A stretch of DNA of 64,000 nt from Lucifuga dentata (GCA_014773175.1 VXCM01001398.1:128454-192453); one strand, 5' to 3'. Positions 38,001 to 63,740 are shown, counted from the stretch's first letter. Notes: generated by a model from the letters alone, not told the origin. Numbers and translations: made by a program.

Positions 38001-41000
38001 CGCTTTGAGTTTGAATGGTGCTATATAAATAAACTTGTCTTGCTTTTGATGAAACCGCCATCACAGCTTGGACGGACAAACTGCCAATATTCAATATTCA
38101 TCACAAAACATGTCAGACTAACTTCATCACCACCACTTTTAAGGTCAGTGTAGGAGCCATTTTTTGGTTAAATATTTGTGCTTTTCCACTATCAGACACT
38201 AGGTGGAGTTTCTCTATAAATGAGCCTATTTAAAGAGCATTGATTGCAACTATTGTCAGGTGTTGCTGTTTGAGAGTGGAAGAGGCAAACAATTTTTGAC
38301 CGTACATGCTTGGATGGAGTTTGATCGTGTTTGATTATCATCAAGTGGATTTCTTTTGTTATTTTAAGTTGTTAGTCATACTCAGTTTGAAAAGTTATTT
38401 AAGTTTTATTTTACGTTTTTGAAACTGGACAAATGGTGAGCCAAAAATAAACTGTTTATGAACTAAAAGGAAAGACTTGGATTTTGATTTGCAATTGGAA
38501 GCACGCATCAAGCTACGCTTCTCTCAGCAGCAGCCCTCGGTGACCGATTAAAAAGGGTAAACAGTCCCCACAGTCAGAGTTGGAGGAAAAGTCTAGAAAC
38601 CCTTGTACAAGGTCACAGCACAGCAGGCGTGGGTTTCCTCTGGTGCTCTTGTGATTTTGTGGTTGGCTTTCCTCCCCCCCTCGCTGTCTCACCTGTGACA
38701 TTGACAGAGTAGATGAGGGCTTCAGGGACTTTGTACCAGACGTCCACTAAGCTGGCTGAGTGGATGATGACATCGGACCCTCTGGACGCCTCCAAAACAC
38801 TGCTGAAGTTTGTGACATCGCCCTGAATGACCTTCACCTTTGTCCGGTCTGAGGGAGGGACAGGAAGACAAAGACTATTGGAGTCGGGATCACACGAAAT
38901 GTTGTTACAGCTCATGAGAAAGAAAGTAGCAGGAAAATAGAGAGAAATGAGGGGAAACTTTCCTTTTAGAATCATTTAATAGAAGAAAACTATTTTGCTG
39001 TCCCATTAAATCCTACAGTTCACAAGAGTTGACTGATAAGTTCTGAGCCTGTCATAAAAAATTTTGATGCGGGGGGGGGGGGGGGNGGATTTTATCCCAG
39101 TTTCATTGAAGTAAAAAAAACCAACAAAAAAAAACAGTTAAGATATTTTAAGTTAAACTGTATAAATTTCCATTTAAAAAAAGACATTACATTTATCTGA
39201 TGGCTGGAGTTACTACTTTTACAGATTAAGATTTGACATTCAAAAGCTAAAATAAACTCCTTTTTCTTTCCTTCTTTCTTGTCTTATTTCCTTGTCCTAA
39301 TTTCTTTCTTCCTTTTTTTTTTCCGTCTGCATATATAGTTGTGGTATATGCCAGGATTGGCATAACCGTTGTTTGTATATATGCAATTTAATCTGGCAAC
39401 AGACAGATAATATTTAGTACATAGGTGAATGTGTGTGAGTGTGACCTTCACCGGCCCTCCCTGATCAACCTATCATGCTTTATTTAAAACTAACAACCAA
39501 TTTTTATCTAGGAGGGCTATACACCTGAACAACACAAAGACAAACAAAAACACAGACAAGTAGTGACAGTAATAACCAGTATAGTGGTTTAAACTGTGAA
39601 ACACCAAAGAGGCTAAAAACCCCACTTCTTTCTTCCTTTTCCCCCTCTCCTTACTTCCTACTATTCTTCCTTCTTTCCTTTTTCTTACCTTATTTCCTAC
39701 CATCTTGTCATTCCTTCCTTTCCTTCTTCAGCTGATTTGAAAACATGAAAAATACCCTAAAAACTGGAGACGCATTTTCCACCTGATCGCAAAACAAAAA
39801 TCTACTCATCTTCACTATGACTACTTTTGTTTTTATACTTGAGTACATTTACTGCCAATACTTGTTCACTTTGAGTTCTCACTTCACACTCGACAGACTT
39901 TTTAGGCTTTCATGAGTTTTTTCTATCTGAGCATGTGCTGGTCCCTTTATCACTCATGAAGGCCTTTGCTCTGATGTATCACATCCTTGAAGTAATGATT
40001 ATGAGAGAACAAAGTTGAGTTCCTGCCTTGGGGAGGGACTGGAACTTTGAACCTTGAATCAAAGACTCTTCAGTAGTTGAAACATTTATGTGGAGGGCTT
40101 TAAATTTTGCAACACTAATCCAAGCTACTGCAAATTGGACATTGTCCCTGTAGTTTGCGTTCCCAAGTGTAATTTTAACTTAATGGGTCTTTGTGGTGTG
40201 ACACTGCATTTTAATTAGTGGAAACGTTAACCAGATTCAAACACACTAAGACAGCTTCTCATTTTGTTAGGCTTACACTGGCTGTTACAGACACTGTCTT
40301 CAGGTCTCCAGTTACTTTTTCCTGATCTGTCTGGGGCCCAAGCAGCTTTCAATCAACAGAAGGCTTCAGTACTGAGAACAATGACGGCTGGACAAAGCAT
40401 TTCCCACTGCAGGACAGCAGCCTCCTTCAATATGACTGAGCACATTCCTGAAGCTGATGAGGGGAAAAGGCATGCTATTGTTTAACATAATTTAATATGT
40501 GTGACTTATAACACATCTTCTCACCAGGAAAAAGGACATACAGTATGTCGCATTGGTTTGATTCCTGTTTTCCCCAGATAGGATAACTGAAACTTGTAGA
40601 GAAAATGTGATAACCAACATCTGCCTCAGGTCACAACATTCCATGGAAAGACCCAGATCTAGTTTTCCTGTGTCCTGCTGGTCGTGACATTGACTGTAAA
40701 CATAGGAGTAATGACAGAATGGTGTAGCACAGGAAATATATGGGAGTTGGCCACCCTGGACCAGCTGTCAGGAAAATGTTTCTGCATGCACACTACAAAA
40801 CATGTGATGGAAATACATGTTAACACATCTTCATCTGTTTTTTCCATGTAGAAGGCTGCGCTCATCTATTCTCACATGCTTGAAGCCTAGTACTATTTAA
40901 ACAATCTTCCTTATTATTTATACTTACTATTTACCCTTGGTGTTGCATCCCAATAGTGCATTATAATGGTGCTCCACAGATTTATTGGGTGACACAAGGA

Positions 41001-41952
41001 CGTTTGAAGCCCTTGAAAAGACCTTGATTAGCTCTAACACAATAAATACCTATAATCCTGGATGTGTTTCAGGGCCTCCATCTAGTTGTGAGCCCCCTGA
41101 ATCATTCAGGGTTTCCCTCTCTTCCCCTCAATCAAAACCATTATTGTAACAATAATTCTATAATATAAGCCTATTTATTTATGATAATCTTACACTATAA
41201 ACTGTAACAACCTATAGCTTTAGAGATCTATCATAATGACAATAACTAACATTAGAAGTCGTTTGTCAAATTGTGTAATTAGATAGCATGGAAATAACTT
41301 TCACCAGGCCCCGTTCAAACAATAAACAATTTAATTATTTTTTGTGTCTTTAAATATTCACAGCCTTTAAAAGTTTACAAAATTATTCCTCTAAAACTGT
41401 AATAACTATTCTACAATTCGGCATGTACAAGATTTTCTGTAAAAGAACGCATTTTTTAAAAAGCTGAACTTCTATATCTGCTCCCTAGTTTGTCCCATCT
41501 TTTCCCCGCTTACTGAGCCAGACATAAAAACTGAAATTGCACAGAAGAAAGATCCGCATGATATATAATAGTTACGCCGAATTAACGAAAAGATCATATG
41601 AAATTATAAACATTTAAGTCATATCCCAAAAAAGAATATATTTGTGAGGATGAAGAAGAAAACTTTAAACTAGAGCTTTCCTATATGTAGTCTGGTAGGT
41701 GTTTTAAAAGGGAACAACACGTATCGGAGCAGCATACAGCTCGGAAAATGAGGTATTGAAAGGCAAAAAGAAACAGCTACAGCGCATCTTACCTGTGCTG
41801 TGTCCCGATAAACTGAAATCTATATGTTTGTCAAAAAGTCTGATCTCTGACAGTTTGTCCTCCTTCTCCAGTAAAACCCTGAGCAAGTGTCTGCCGAGGA
41901 AACCACATCCCCCGGTCATAAAATAGACCAGATCAGACTTTTTCTCAGACAT
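27949..41952 (-). CDS. hsd3b7: 3-beta-hydroxysteroid dehydrogenase type 7 (bile acid synthesis)
   Basis: Six coding exons on the - strand: 41793-41952, 38693-38848, 34569-34677, 30045-30144, 29278-29440 and 27949-28361. Phases agree and the product is 366 aa, close to the human 369. It belongs to the short-chain dehydrogenase/3-beta-HSD family: the Rossmann motif TGGCGFLG is at residues 13-20, and the catalytic YxxxK is Tyr157/Lys161 (PYPKSK) after SSMEV. The conserved [14 protein letters not shown] and GNVAWMHVL match HSD3B7 rather than the steroidogenic HSD3B1/2. Family role: oxidation of the 3-beta-hydroxyl and isomerisation of the double bond of 7-alpha-hydroxylated C27 sterols in the ER, an early step of bile acid synthesis. 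A hydrophobic stretch ([17 protein letters not shown]) fits membrane anchoring. Introns of up to about 4 kb are full of repeats. It follows setd1a on the same strand. Confidence 0.96.
28350..28476. repeat. Assembly duplication covering the last acceptor of hsd3b7
   Basis: Bases 28350-28412 recur exactly at 28414-28476 around N 28413. Each copy contains the acceptor (ttgctag) and the first 12 bases of the final coding exon, so two competing acceptors appear in the assembly. The copy joined to the rest of the exon is the left one, at 28361. Confidence 0.88.
28957..29079. repeat. (TA)n(CA)n microsatellite duplicated around a single N
   Basis: Bases 28957-29017 and 29019-29079 are the same 61-bp unit: atgaatatacag, then TG, TA and CA runs, then cgcaa. 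The N is at 29018. It lies in the last intron of hsd3b7. Confidence 0.85.
30628..31447. mobile_element. TTAA-flanked element, copy 5 (diverged), in hsd3b7 intron 3
   Basis: It starts TTAA-AGGACCATACCAC at 30628 and ends GGTATAATCCT-TTAA at 31447, which is an imperfect inverted match of its start. It is longer (820 bp) and its interior differs from copies 1-3. The terminal TTAA (31444-31447) is also the first four bases of the next element. Confidence 0.6.
31444..31993. mobile_element. TTAA-flanked foldback element, copy 6, abutting copy 5
   Basis: It begins TTAA-AGAATCAAACTGGTGG and ends ATATGGTCCT-TTAA (31990-31993). Inner arms match the family (TTTTGCATGTTTGA; ctaccttccagg on the left and cctggaaggcag on the right). 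It has an internal A-run/N/T-run at 31608-31639. Arms are similar over much of the length, so it could fold into a long hairpin. Confidence 0.65.
33030..33250. repeat. Dispersed repeat, copy A, in hsd3b7 intron 3
   Basis: Contains the ordered phrases 'aatgatgtcatgtttcatga', 'aacagcaggaggt', 'aaataa' and 'cctctcagcct', which recur in the same order at about 36045-36320. The family is unknown to me. Confidence 0.5.
36045..36320. repeat. Dispersed repeat, copy B, in hsd3b7 intron 2
   Basis: Same ordered phrases as 33030-33250: 'aatgatgtcgtgtttcatga', 'caacagcaggaggt', 'caaataa', 'tctctcagcctg'. A TTAA-flanked element (36334-36921) sits just to its right. Confidence 0.5.
36334..36921 (+). mobile_element. 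TTAA-flanked foldback MITE, copy 2
   Basis: 588 bp with TTAA at both ends. The left end AGGACCATATCACCC and right end GGATGGTATGGTCCT are inverted repeats. The interior runs parallel to copy 1 (ctaccttccagaccgtcattgg, tgtctccaccaaggaatata). It lies in hsd3b7 intron 2. Confidence 0.8.
37921..38044 (+). mobile_element. LINE/SINE 3' tail
   Basis: Ends with 'aagcgctttgag' followed by 'gtgctatataaataaacttg', the typical 3' terminus of a widespread fish retroposon. No reverse transcriptase frame precedes it, so it is a 5'-truncated insertion in hsd3b7 intron 2. Confidence 0.6.
39170..39870. mobile_element. Degraded AAGTACATTT-type repeat with CTTC tracts in hsd3b7 intron 1
   Basis: Family-like phrases (acatttatctgatggctggagttac, atacttgagtacatttactg) flank pyrimidine-rich CTTT/CTTCC tracts at about 39260-39320 and 39625-39725. 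Boundaries are uncertain; it may be two merged copies. Confidence 0.4.
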
Positions 41953-42914
41953 GATGAGAACCCCTACGGTGACACCTGTCCTCTCAGAGACAACTCCGAG
42001 CAGCTGCGAGGCCAGCGCGATATTAAAGAGGAGCGGAGAGAGTTAAGTTCAACGCAATCAATCCGGTGTTCCCCTGGTGACACTTTCAAAATAAAAGCTC
42101 TAACCGACTCAGTCTGGAGTCCAGCCGTTTTGGATCTTAAAATCTTTCAAAAGAAAAAAAAAAAAAAAAAAAAAAGCTAAAATAAATAAATAAATATTTA
42201 TACACTGAAATACTAGGACTGTAGATTTTTACGGAGTCTCTAAATTCCCATTTAAAAAAAAAATTTTTTTAAATCTTGTGCGCACAAGATAAAAACTTGT
42301 TCCCACAAACTAATTATTTCGTAAAAAACAAAACAAAATTAAAAAAACAAATTAAAAAAAAGTGTGACCTGTTTTTGATTCGTCAAGATTATCCGTTAAT
42401 ATACAGAAACACAAATCATCAACAAAATGTCCCAAGCCCTTTAAATTTGCAATTAAAATGAATATAGAGCCAAAACCAAGGTGAAATATAAAGGAATCCC
42501 CTAGTTTCCTATGCAGATTCCAAGTCAGATAGATCCAACACCTCAAGAGTGCTAATCAAAAGTTCCAGATCAGCATCAATCTACCCTGAGGCATTCAAAA
42601 TCTCGACTGAATCCCCTCTGCTGTTCAAGCAAATAGGGACAATGTTGTTGATTGTCATATTCTTTAACCAATCAGATTTCGAGTTTGCCATGTTGGGCAT
42701 ATTCTTTTACACGCCAGGGCCTTTTAGCTGGCCTTGGCCTATGTCATGGGAGGGCCAGTTTGTCGCCTAGCATTAATGCTACGCACCTACAGCCTGCCGG
42801 GAATTCATCAGAAGAAGAAGAGGGCCTATTGATTTGTGAGGTGCACAGTTAATTTTATTGGGTCTGTTTATGAAGAAGAAGAGGGCAGGTTTAAAATACA
42901 ACCCATCAGCATTT
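41953..42914. other. 5' flank of hsd3b7
   Basis: The leader and promoter of hsd3b7 should lie just right of 41952. A TTTAATAT stretch (- strand, about 42021-42028) could be a weak TATA element, in a locally GC-richer context. A poly-A run (42151-42175) and (AAAT)n (about 42180-42196) follow. No other gene is visible. Confidence 0.35.
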
Positions 42915-43710
42915 TTGTAGTGTTGTGTTTTCCTAATATTGTTGCATTTTTTTAATGTTTTTGTGTTTTCCTAATGTTGTTGCATTTTCTTAACGCTGCA
43001 TTTTTTTTAATATTGTTGTGTTTTACTAATGTTTTTGCGTTTTCTTAATGTTGTTGTGTTTTTGTAATGTTTTTGCATTTTCCTAATATTGTTGCATTTT
43101 TGTAATGTTTTTGCGTTTTCTTAATGTTGAGTTTTCTTAATATTGTGTTTGCGTTTTGTTATTGTGTTTGTTAATGTGTTTTCATAATGTCATGTTTTTT
43201 TAATGTTGTGTTTTTGTAATGATTTTGTGTTTTCCTAATGTTGCGTTTTCGTAATGTTTTTGCATTTTCTTAATATTGTTGTGGTTTTGTAATATTTTTG
43301 CATTTTCCTTATGTTGTTGCATTTTCTTAATGTTTTTGCATTTTCTTATTGTTGTGTTTTTGTAACATTTTTGCGTTTTCCTGATGTTGTTAAGTTTTCG
43401 TAATGTTTTTGCATGTTCCTTATGTTGTTGCATTTTCTTAATGTTGTGTTTTCATAATGTTTTTGTGTTTTCTTAATGTTGTGTTTTTGTAATGTTTTTG
43501 CACTTTCTTAATGTTGCGTTTTCGTAATATTTTTGCGTTTTCCTAATATTGTTGCATTTTCGTAATGTTTTTGTGTTTTCTTAATGTTGTGTTTGCGTTT
43601 TGTTAATGTTGATGTGTTTTCACAATGTCGTGTTTTCTTAATGTTGTTGCATTTTCTTAATATTGTGTTTGCGTTTTGTTAATGTTGTCGTGTTTTCTTA
43701 AAGTTGTGTT
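42915..43710. repeat. Minisatellite with 16-19 bp units
   Basis: About 800 bp of degenerate tandem units, alternating forms such as TGTTTTTGCGTTTTCCTAA, TGTTGTTGCATTTTCTTAA and TGTTGTGTTTTCATAA. On the other strand it opens a low-complexity frame rich in Lys, Asn and His, which I regard as a by-product of the repeat. Confidence 0.85.
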
Positions 43711-43964
43711 TGGCACTTCAAGGCCACCATGCACAGGTGTGTAAACTTCATACTTTGAGTCTGCTGTAATTCTTAGCTGATAATGGTCACAAGGTCTCGA
43801 AGAAAAGTTGCGACTTGTGGAACAAAAGGTGAAATACCTCTGATATCACATTGATCTTGAGGAACGCAGCTTGGAAATTAAAGAATCGAGGCTATTCATT
43901 CGGCTCCAACACCTCTGACAAAAAAAAAAAAAAAAAAAANAAAAAAAAAAAAAAAAAAAAGTGA

Positions 43965-45077
43965 TGTCATTCTTGGGCCTGATTGGATTGTTGCCCCTGA
44001 TTAGAGATTTCTCATATTTGGCTTAGCCTTTATATAACATCACACATGGCCATAAAAATATGTGCATGACTCACTTACTGACTTGGACTGAAAAAGCTGA
44101 CAAAGCTTTTACTGACTTGAAGCAAGCCTTGAAATAGGCAACATGTTGCCTATTTGAGTTTAACAGATTACTCAAAACTATTTGGGTTGTTTGTAGATTT
44201 AAACATGGGTTACAAGTCTTCTCTTTTGACACAGAGACATGGTTACAGGAACTGCCCAAGTGGCTATTACTCAATTAGCTGTGATAGAGAGATCAGTGCC
44301 ACCCTGTTTGCATTCAATAGCAGCTACAACTATTGAACCTACTTCCCTGTATGTATATAAGAGTGATATATTTCTATTTATATACTTAAATTTTTTTTCT
44401 CATTCATCCTTCCTTATCTCATCACATCTGTGCAATAACAATGTACCCCTTGTCACTTTACCACTACATTTGTCACTTTACCCCTTCACACATCCCTGTT
44501 TATAAATTTATATAGTATTATATTTTTCTTTTTTTGCCATTTGTACAGTGTTATATTTCACTTGTTTTACACTTATCTCGTATTGTCGCTTTTCTTATTA
44601 TTGTCGCTTTTCTTATTCTTTATTTATTTTCATCCTATCTTATATTTTATCTTCTGTAGAAGTGCTCTTATTATTTGTTCTATTTTTTTTTTTTACTGCT
44701 GAGCTGACCCGTTTCTCTTGTGAAACACACTTCATTGTATCATTGACCCTGTGTTAACATACATATGACAAATCTAAATCTGAATCTGAAATCTGAACTG
44801 AAGAGGTGTTAGCCTGTGCAGACACTGTAAACATGCACGAATTAATAGTGCATGCTGTGCGCTCATTTTAGCTGCAAGCTCAAACACAACTTCCGACACA
44901 CCTGCGCAATTGATACATTAGAAAAATGCACTGTGCTCATTGGCACACGTTACTTTGAAACGATGCATAACTTTAAACCCAGCTGCTCTTTTACCCACAG
45001 AACAAGATGATAATCCTGATTCATGTGAAATCCTGGTAACAAAGGCTCAAAAACTAAAGAAATCAAGAACATCCAGG
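43965..45077 (+). pseudogene. Endogenous retrovirus pol relic (RT end and RNase H), broken
   Basis: Translation in shifting frames gives pieces recognisable as the end of reverse transcriptase and the start of RNase H of a class I (gamma/epsilon-like) retrovirus: FLGLIG near 43970, then DLKQAL (about 44115), then FGLFVD and LTQRHG (about 44177-44240), then LNPAALLPTEQD (about 44970-45005). The frame changes near 44240 and stops occur at several points, so it is inactive. A LINE tail (about 44341-44800) is inserted in the middle. The element runs on the + strand, opposite to hsd3b7 and setd1a. Confidence 0.7.
44341..44800 (+). mobile_element. LINE 3' tail nested in the retroviral pol relic
   Basis: AT-rich sequence ending in 'ttctcttgtgaaacacactt', 'cattgtatcattg', then 'acatatgacaaatctaaatctgaatctgaa', the typical end of fish LINE retroposons. 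It separates two stretches that both read as pol, so it arrived after the retrovirus. Confidence 0.6.
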
Positions 45078-45362
45078 CACAAGAGCAGCTTTTACCCACA
45101 GGCCTCAACAATTAAACACGAGGCCTCTCCTAGTGCAATCAGTGTAATATAATCCCACTCCAATATTCCCACTGTAATATGTATTATATTATTTCTTATG
45201 CAAACTCATTATTCATGCTACCATTTATATCTGTAAATATGTACATTTTGATATTGTATTTATATATTTATATTTATATATGTGTACTGCAGACTTCAGT
45301 TCACCGAGAAAAATTCCTTGTGTGCACATTGCACTTGGCAATAAAGCTCTTTCTGATTCTGA
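45078..45362 (+). mobile_element. L2-like LINE 3' tail nested in the retroviral relic
   Basis: Starts near 'cacaagagcagcttttaccc' and ends 'cacttggcaataaagctctt' then 'tctgattctgag', a 3' end typical of L2-type fish LINEs. It lies between pol-like and env-like parts. Confidence 0.6.
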
Positions 45363-46097
45363 GTCTCCTCCTCCTGATGTTGTAGGCCCCTGCCATTTTG
45401 TGATATTAACTCCTTTAGCTAGAACTTTGACAGATGATGAAATGATCCAGTTCAAAGCAGGTCGTCCCCGTGTTAAGAGACAGATCTGAAGCATCTGTGG
45501 TTGCTGGTGATATTTTTCCTAGCTATGGAGTTCATGCTAATATGAAAGAAATAAAATCCATGGCTAATGTCCTTACCTCCCATTTGAAAGCACAACTAAA
45601 CTATAATAAAGCTGAACATGAGAGAGTTTTTCAAACTGAAGCTATAGCTCTCCAAAATCGCATGGCCCTGGACATCAGCCTTGCCTCTGAAGATGGTGTC
45701 TGTAAAGTTATCCATACTGAGTGTTGCACTTCAGGTTTCCAACACTTCTGCTAAACTCCATGATTTGATTGTTGATACTTATTTTGCCATCTAAACTATA
45801 GAAGAAAAACACGGCTGGAACCCTTTTTTGGGCCTGACTGATTCTCTGGGAACTTTCTTCAGTGGTCTTATTCAAACTGTCCTAGTAGTTGTTCTTCTGT
45901 TGAGTTTGCTTGGTTTTATGTTCTGTATCTGCAAAGCCTGTATTAAGAAATGTATGGCTGAAGTTGTTTCCCTCAATGTTGTTCATGTTGCCCTTGCTGA
46001 CACTGATCCATCTCTTAGTGTTATTCTCAGCGTTGCTCCTTTTCCTGAAATGTCTAATCCATTCCCCTACAGATTCCCTGAAGTCACTGTTATTTGA
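45363..46097 (+). pseudogene. Endogenous retrovirus env relic (end of SU and most of TM), broken
   Basis: The short surface-subunit remnant ends in a furin-type basic site (RPRVKR, near 45460-45480) and then hits a frame change. The transmembrane subunit follows with a coiled-coil region, an LQNR...LD segment and a CX6CC motif (near 45700-45730), as in class I retroviral TM proteins. After another break (stop and frame change about 45755-45830) a hydrophobic membrane anchor and short basic tail can be read up to 46097. Stops and frame changes make it non-functional. Confidence 0.72.
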
Positions 46098-46500
46098 GGT
46101 TTATCCCTTCTGTGTGTTTTTGCTTTCCTCAGCAAAAAAGGGGAGAGTTTTTGGCCAGTTGGAAATGACTGTATCAATGAGATTTGGGTTTTATAACTTT
46201 CAGTCAGGGCCTTGTTGCCTTGGTTTTCTCCTTGATTGCTCCTGAGTGTATGGCGAAATTTAATTCACAGGGCCTGTTCTAAGATGGTACGTTATCTGGG
46301 TAACTTTGCTGAGAAAAACCAGGAACAGGTCTTTATCAGGTCAGTCCATGTTCCAGGTTTGTTTGCTACCTTTTAGATGCATTTCTTCTACAGCTGCTAA
46401 AACACATCTGGTCACATTCTGTCGAGTGAACATTACCAGACAAATCTGTGGCATTTCCTCCAAAGCTGATGGTGAAATTAACTGTGCACCTCACAAATCA
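46098..46500 (+). mobile_element. Possible polypurine tract and 3' LTR remnant
   Basis: Directly after the env relic is a purine tract, agcaaaaaaggggagag (about 46131-46147), in the position expected of a retroviral polypurine tract. The next roughly 350 bases, ending at a poly-A run (46500-46519), may be LTR remnant. No second LTR was found to confirm this. Confidence 0.4.
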
Positions 46501-46519
46501 AAAAAAAAAAAAAAAAAAA

Positions 46520-49270
46520 GATAACAGAGAAAGAAGAGAGAAGCAGCTCAAACACCAACTTTCAGACTTTTAAAATTTTGTTAAAATGCAGATCTTCATC
46601 TGCTCTGTCACAACTTTTCCTTTCCTTTGTCGTCATCTGTTTACTGATGACATTGTCGGTCAGATTTCAGTATTTTTCTTCATGTTCCTCGTCACGTTTC
46701 TCATTCCTCCGTCTGCACAGGAAATATCGTAACTGCAGGTGCATTGTCAGAAAATTCCTCCCTGATGTCAGGAAAGAGGACTTTGGGGTTTCCTGTAAGC
46801 CACTTCCTGTTTACTCCACAGCTCTGCACGCACTTCTCTAATTCATGTTTGCTACCTGCCATGTAAACATTTTAATAGGCAGCCAGAATGTTTTAGCAAT
46901 AATAAAAAGGGAACTGATTAGAGCACATAAAATGTGTCTTGCTTGAATAGTATACTGGCCTGAAGAGAAATAAAATGACTGTTAAAACTGATCCTGATCA
47001 AATTACACCTATCGATAGTTTATTTTGGGATAAATATACCTGCTTTTTTCATTGGGATTGGTGCATTTCTTTGGAGAAATTGACAAAAAATTGGAAAAAA
47101 AAAAAAAAAAAAAAAAAAGACCCTATACTGCAATGGTAAGGAATAACATTAACCATTCCAGATCATTCCAAAATTAAATGGGTTCTTTACTGATCAACAA
47201 AATCAGTTTATAAGTTTTTGAGCAACCTTAAAAATAAACAGTCAAAACACTGTTTTAAGTTTGATGTGCAGAACAATAGAATGACACCTAAAAGCTTAAG
47301 AACAACAAGAAGTTGTCATTTATTTAAAAAATATTTTAATGCACCATTAATAAAGGGTCCAACGCATTAATACAAGAGAAATATTGCAAATAATATTAAA
47401 ATAATCATCAAATTAAAAGGAAAAACAATAAAAAATAAATGAATGGAAGGTATGTACATGTTTCCTCCTCATGGAGAGAGGAAAAGGAACGTCATATTTA
47501 CAGCTCGGAATCAGTGTGTTTCTACGAGAAACAAACACCTCTACAATATTTACATGAATTGTTGTTTCCTTTCATCTTTTTGTCCTGTAGTAAAGGGGTT
47601 GGTTTGTACTGAAAGGCTTTCATTGCGACAAGAAATATCTTACACAGTTTCCTGTTTGGGAGGGAACAACAGAAGACAAGAGTTTTCTGTTAGTTAAAAA
47701 TTAAGATACACATGGGACAGGTATTGCCAAATGAAAGACAGAGACAACCCCAGGGACATACACACTCCTCTGTCTGCAGCATATCGCACAACAGCTTCTA
47801 TTGAGCAGGTGCACACACACATGCACACACACATCTATCTACACTGTAAACAAACTGTGTGCAGGATGTTTACTTATCCTAAACCGGGAAACTAAATTGG
47901 GAAAATTTCTCCACAACCTCGTATAAAATAGCTATTAATGCATTATGAGGAGGCTTACAAAATTTCCAAAAATTATAATCAAACCTAGATAGAGATGTAA
48001 GCTACTCAAATAAATGTGCCTTTAAAAACATTGAACACACATTTGTACTGGGGTCTGAGTGAAGGCTAAATAAAGAAAACCTGCACAGAAGAACAGCTAA
48101 ACAAAAAACAGATGGTACATAGACATGTGTACCATCAAAACAAACACTCCTCTTGATTTTATAAGACTTCTGGATGACGCGGTGCCAAACTACGCAAGGG
48201 AAAAAAAAAAAAAAAANAAAAAAAAAAAAAAACAACGAACAAACACGGCCCAATTCTCTGTTGTGCTGATCCTGCAGACAAAACTTCAGCAGCCATGTAT
48301 AAACCAAACACACCGAGCTACAACTGAACAGACCAAATACTTTCATTGCTAAAAACACCCAGACACGAAGCTGCAGCAAATCAGGAGAGGAACGCACAGC
48401 GGAGGGGAAACGCTTTCACAGNCACCCAGACACGAAGCTGCAGCAAATCAGGAGAGGAACGCACAGCGGAGGGGAAACGCTTTCACAGGGCTGGTGAATC
48501 AAAGATCACTAATGAGGTTACACTGAAGCTCATTTCACTGTAAGGTCCTTACAGCTGATGTAACTAAAGGACAAAACCAACAATAGTGATGGTAATATTA
48601 ATAATACGTAACACTATGAAATAAATCTCCAAAACAATCTTCAAACTTGGAAATCTTGCATAAATGAAGACCAAATTGATTTAAGTTCATTATCTTAAAA
48701 CTGCGCCCAAAACGAGCGCTTTTAAAAACCCTGAATTTGTCCAATGTTCCTGTGCGTTTTTGTGAGGATGTGTGTGTGCGCACGTGTGTGTGTGGGGGGG
48801 AGTTATCTGACACTGGACTTCATCAAGGATGAAGATTACGTATGCTGAGGCAGACACATGACCCCGGCGTTGATCTGTTTTCACTGTTTTCCTTCGAGTT
48901 GGGATGGAAAAAGACAAAGACCGTTCACGTCTGACTGCACGGAAAATCATATTTAGAAAGTTTGACCCTATTCAGTCCAACAATACTGCCGCAGAAGAGC
49001 TCATGCTGACGCACGGGCCCCTTTCATCACATTCACTCACCAGGCTGCACAAACACCTCAAGTGCTGGCTTGTGAAACTGCCAACTGAGTGAAAAGTGTG
49101 CATGAAAAGTGCAAGTGTGTACGTGTGTTTCCTGGGTGCTGTGAGGACGGCTCCGTGGCTGTCCGGGGAGCAGATGTGGGTTTGGGAAGGTGGCTTTGTT
49201 GACAGGAAATGTGTCTGTTCCTGTTGGCAAGTGCAGGGGGAGAGGGAGGGAGGGAGGGAGGGAGGGAGGG
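46520..49270. other. Region downstream of setd1a
   Basis: No supported gene. It holds poly-A runs (47095-47118; N at 48217), a 66-bp assembly duplication around N 48422 (48356-48421 and 48423-48488), a GT-rich stretch at about 48765-48800 and a (GGGA)n tract at 49240-49270 running into the 426-N gap. The setd1a 3' UTR probably extends into its right part, but I could not fix the end. Confidence 0.45.
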
Positions 49271-49696
49271 NNNNNNNNNNNNNNNNNNNNNNNNNNNNNN
49301 NNNNNNNNNNNNNNNNNNNNNNNNNNNNNNNNNNNNNNNNNNNNNNNNNNNNNNNNNNNNNNNNNNNNNNNNNNNNNNNNNNNNNNNNNNNNNNNNNNNN
49401 NNNNNNNNNNNNNNNNNNNNNNNNNNNNNNNNNNNNNNNNNNNNNNNNNNNNNNNNNNNNNNNNNNNNNNNNNNNNNNNNNNNNNNNNNNNNNNNNNNNN
49501 NNNNNNNNNNNNNNNNNNNNNNNNNNNNNNNNNNNNNNNNNNNNNNNNNNNNNNNNNNNNNNNNNNNNNNNNNNNNNNNNNNNNNNNNNNNNNNNNNNNN
49601 NNNNNNNNNNNNNNNNNNNNNNNNNNNNNNNNNNNNNNNNNNNNNNNNNNNNNNNNNNNNNNNNNNNNNNNNNNNNNNNNNNNNNNNNNNNNNNNN

Positions 49697-49733
<37 letters not shown>
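49240..49733. repeat. Purine tracts (GGGA)n and (GA)n bracketing a 426-N gap
   Basis: GGGA repeats lead into N's at 49271-49696, and (GA)n follows at 49697-49733. The gap probably represents an unresolved purine/pyrimidine simple repeat within the setd1a 3' UTR. True length unknown. Confidence 0.85.
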
Positions 49734-49735
<2 letters not shown>

Positions 49736-49743
49736 GGGAGCTA

Positions 49744-63740
<13,997 letters not shown>

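Noticed and set aside
43200..43433. Open frame on the - strand rich in Gln/His/Lys/Asn
   Set aside because: It is a translation of the 16-19 bp minisatellite; no start context, splice sites or homology.
45470..46097. A domesticated (syncytin-like) retroviral env gene
   Set aside because: Stops and frame changes separate cleavage site, TM core and membrane anchor, and most of the surface subunit is missing.
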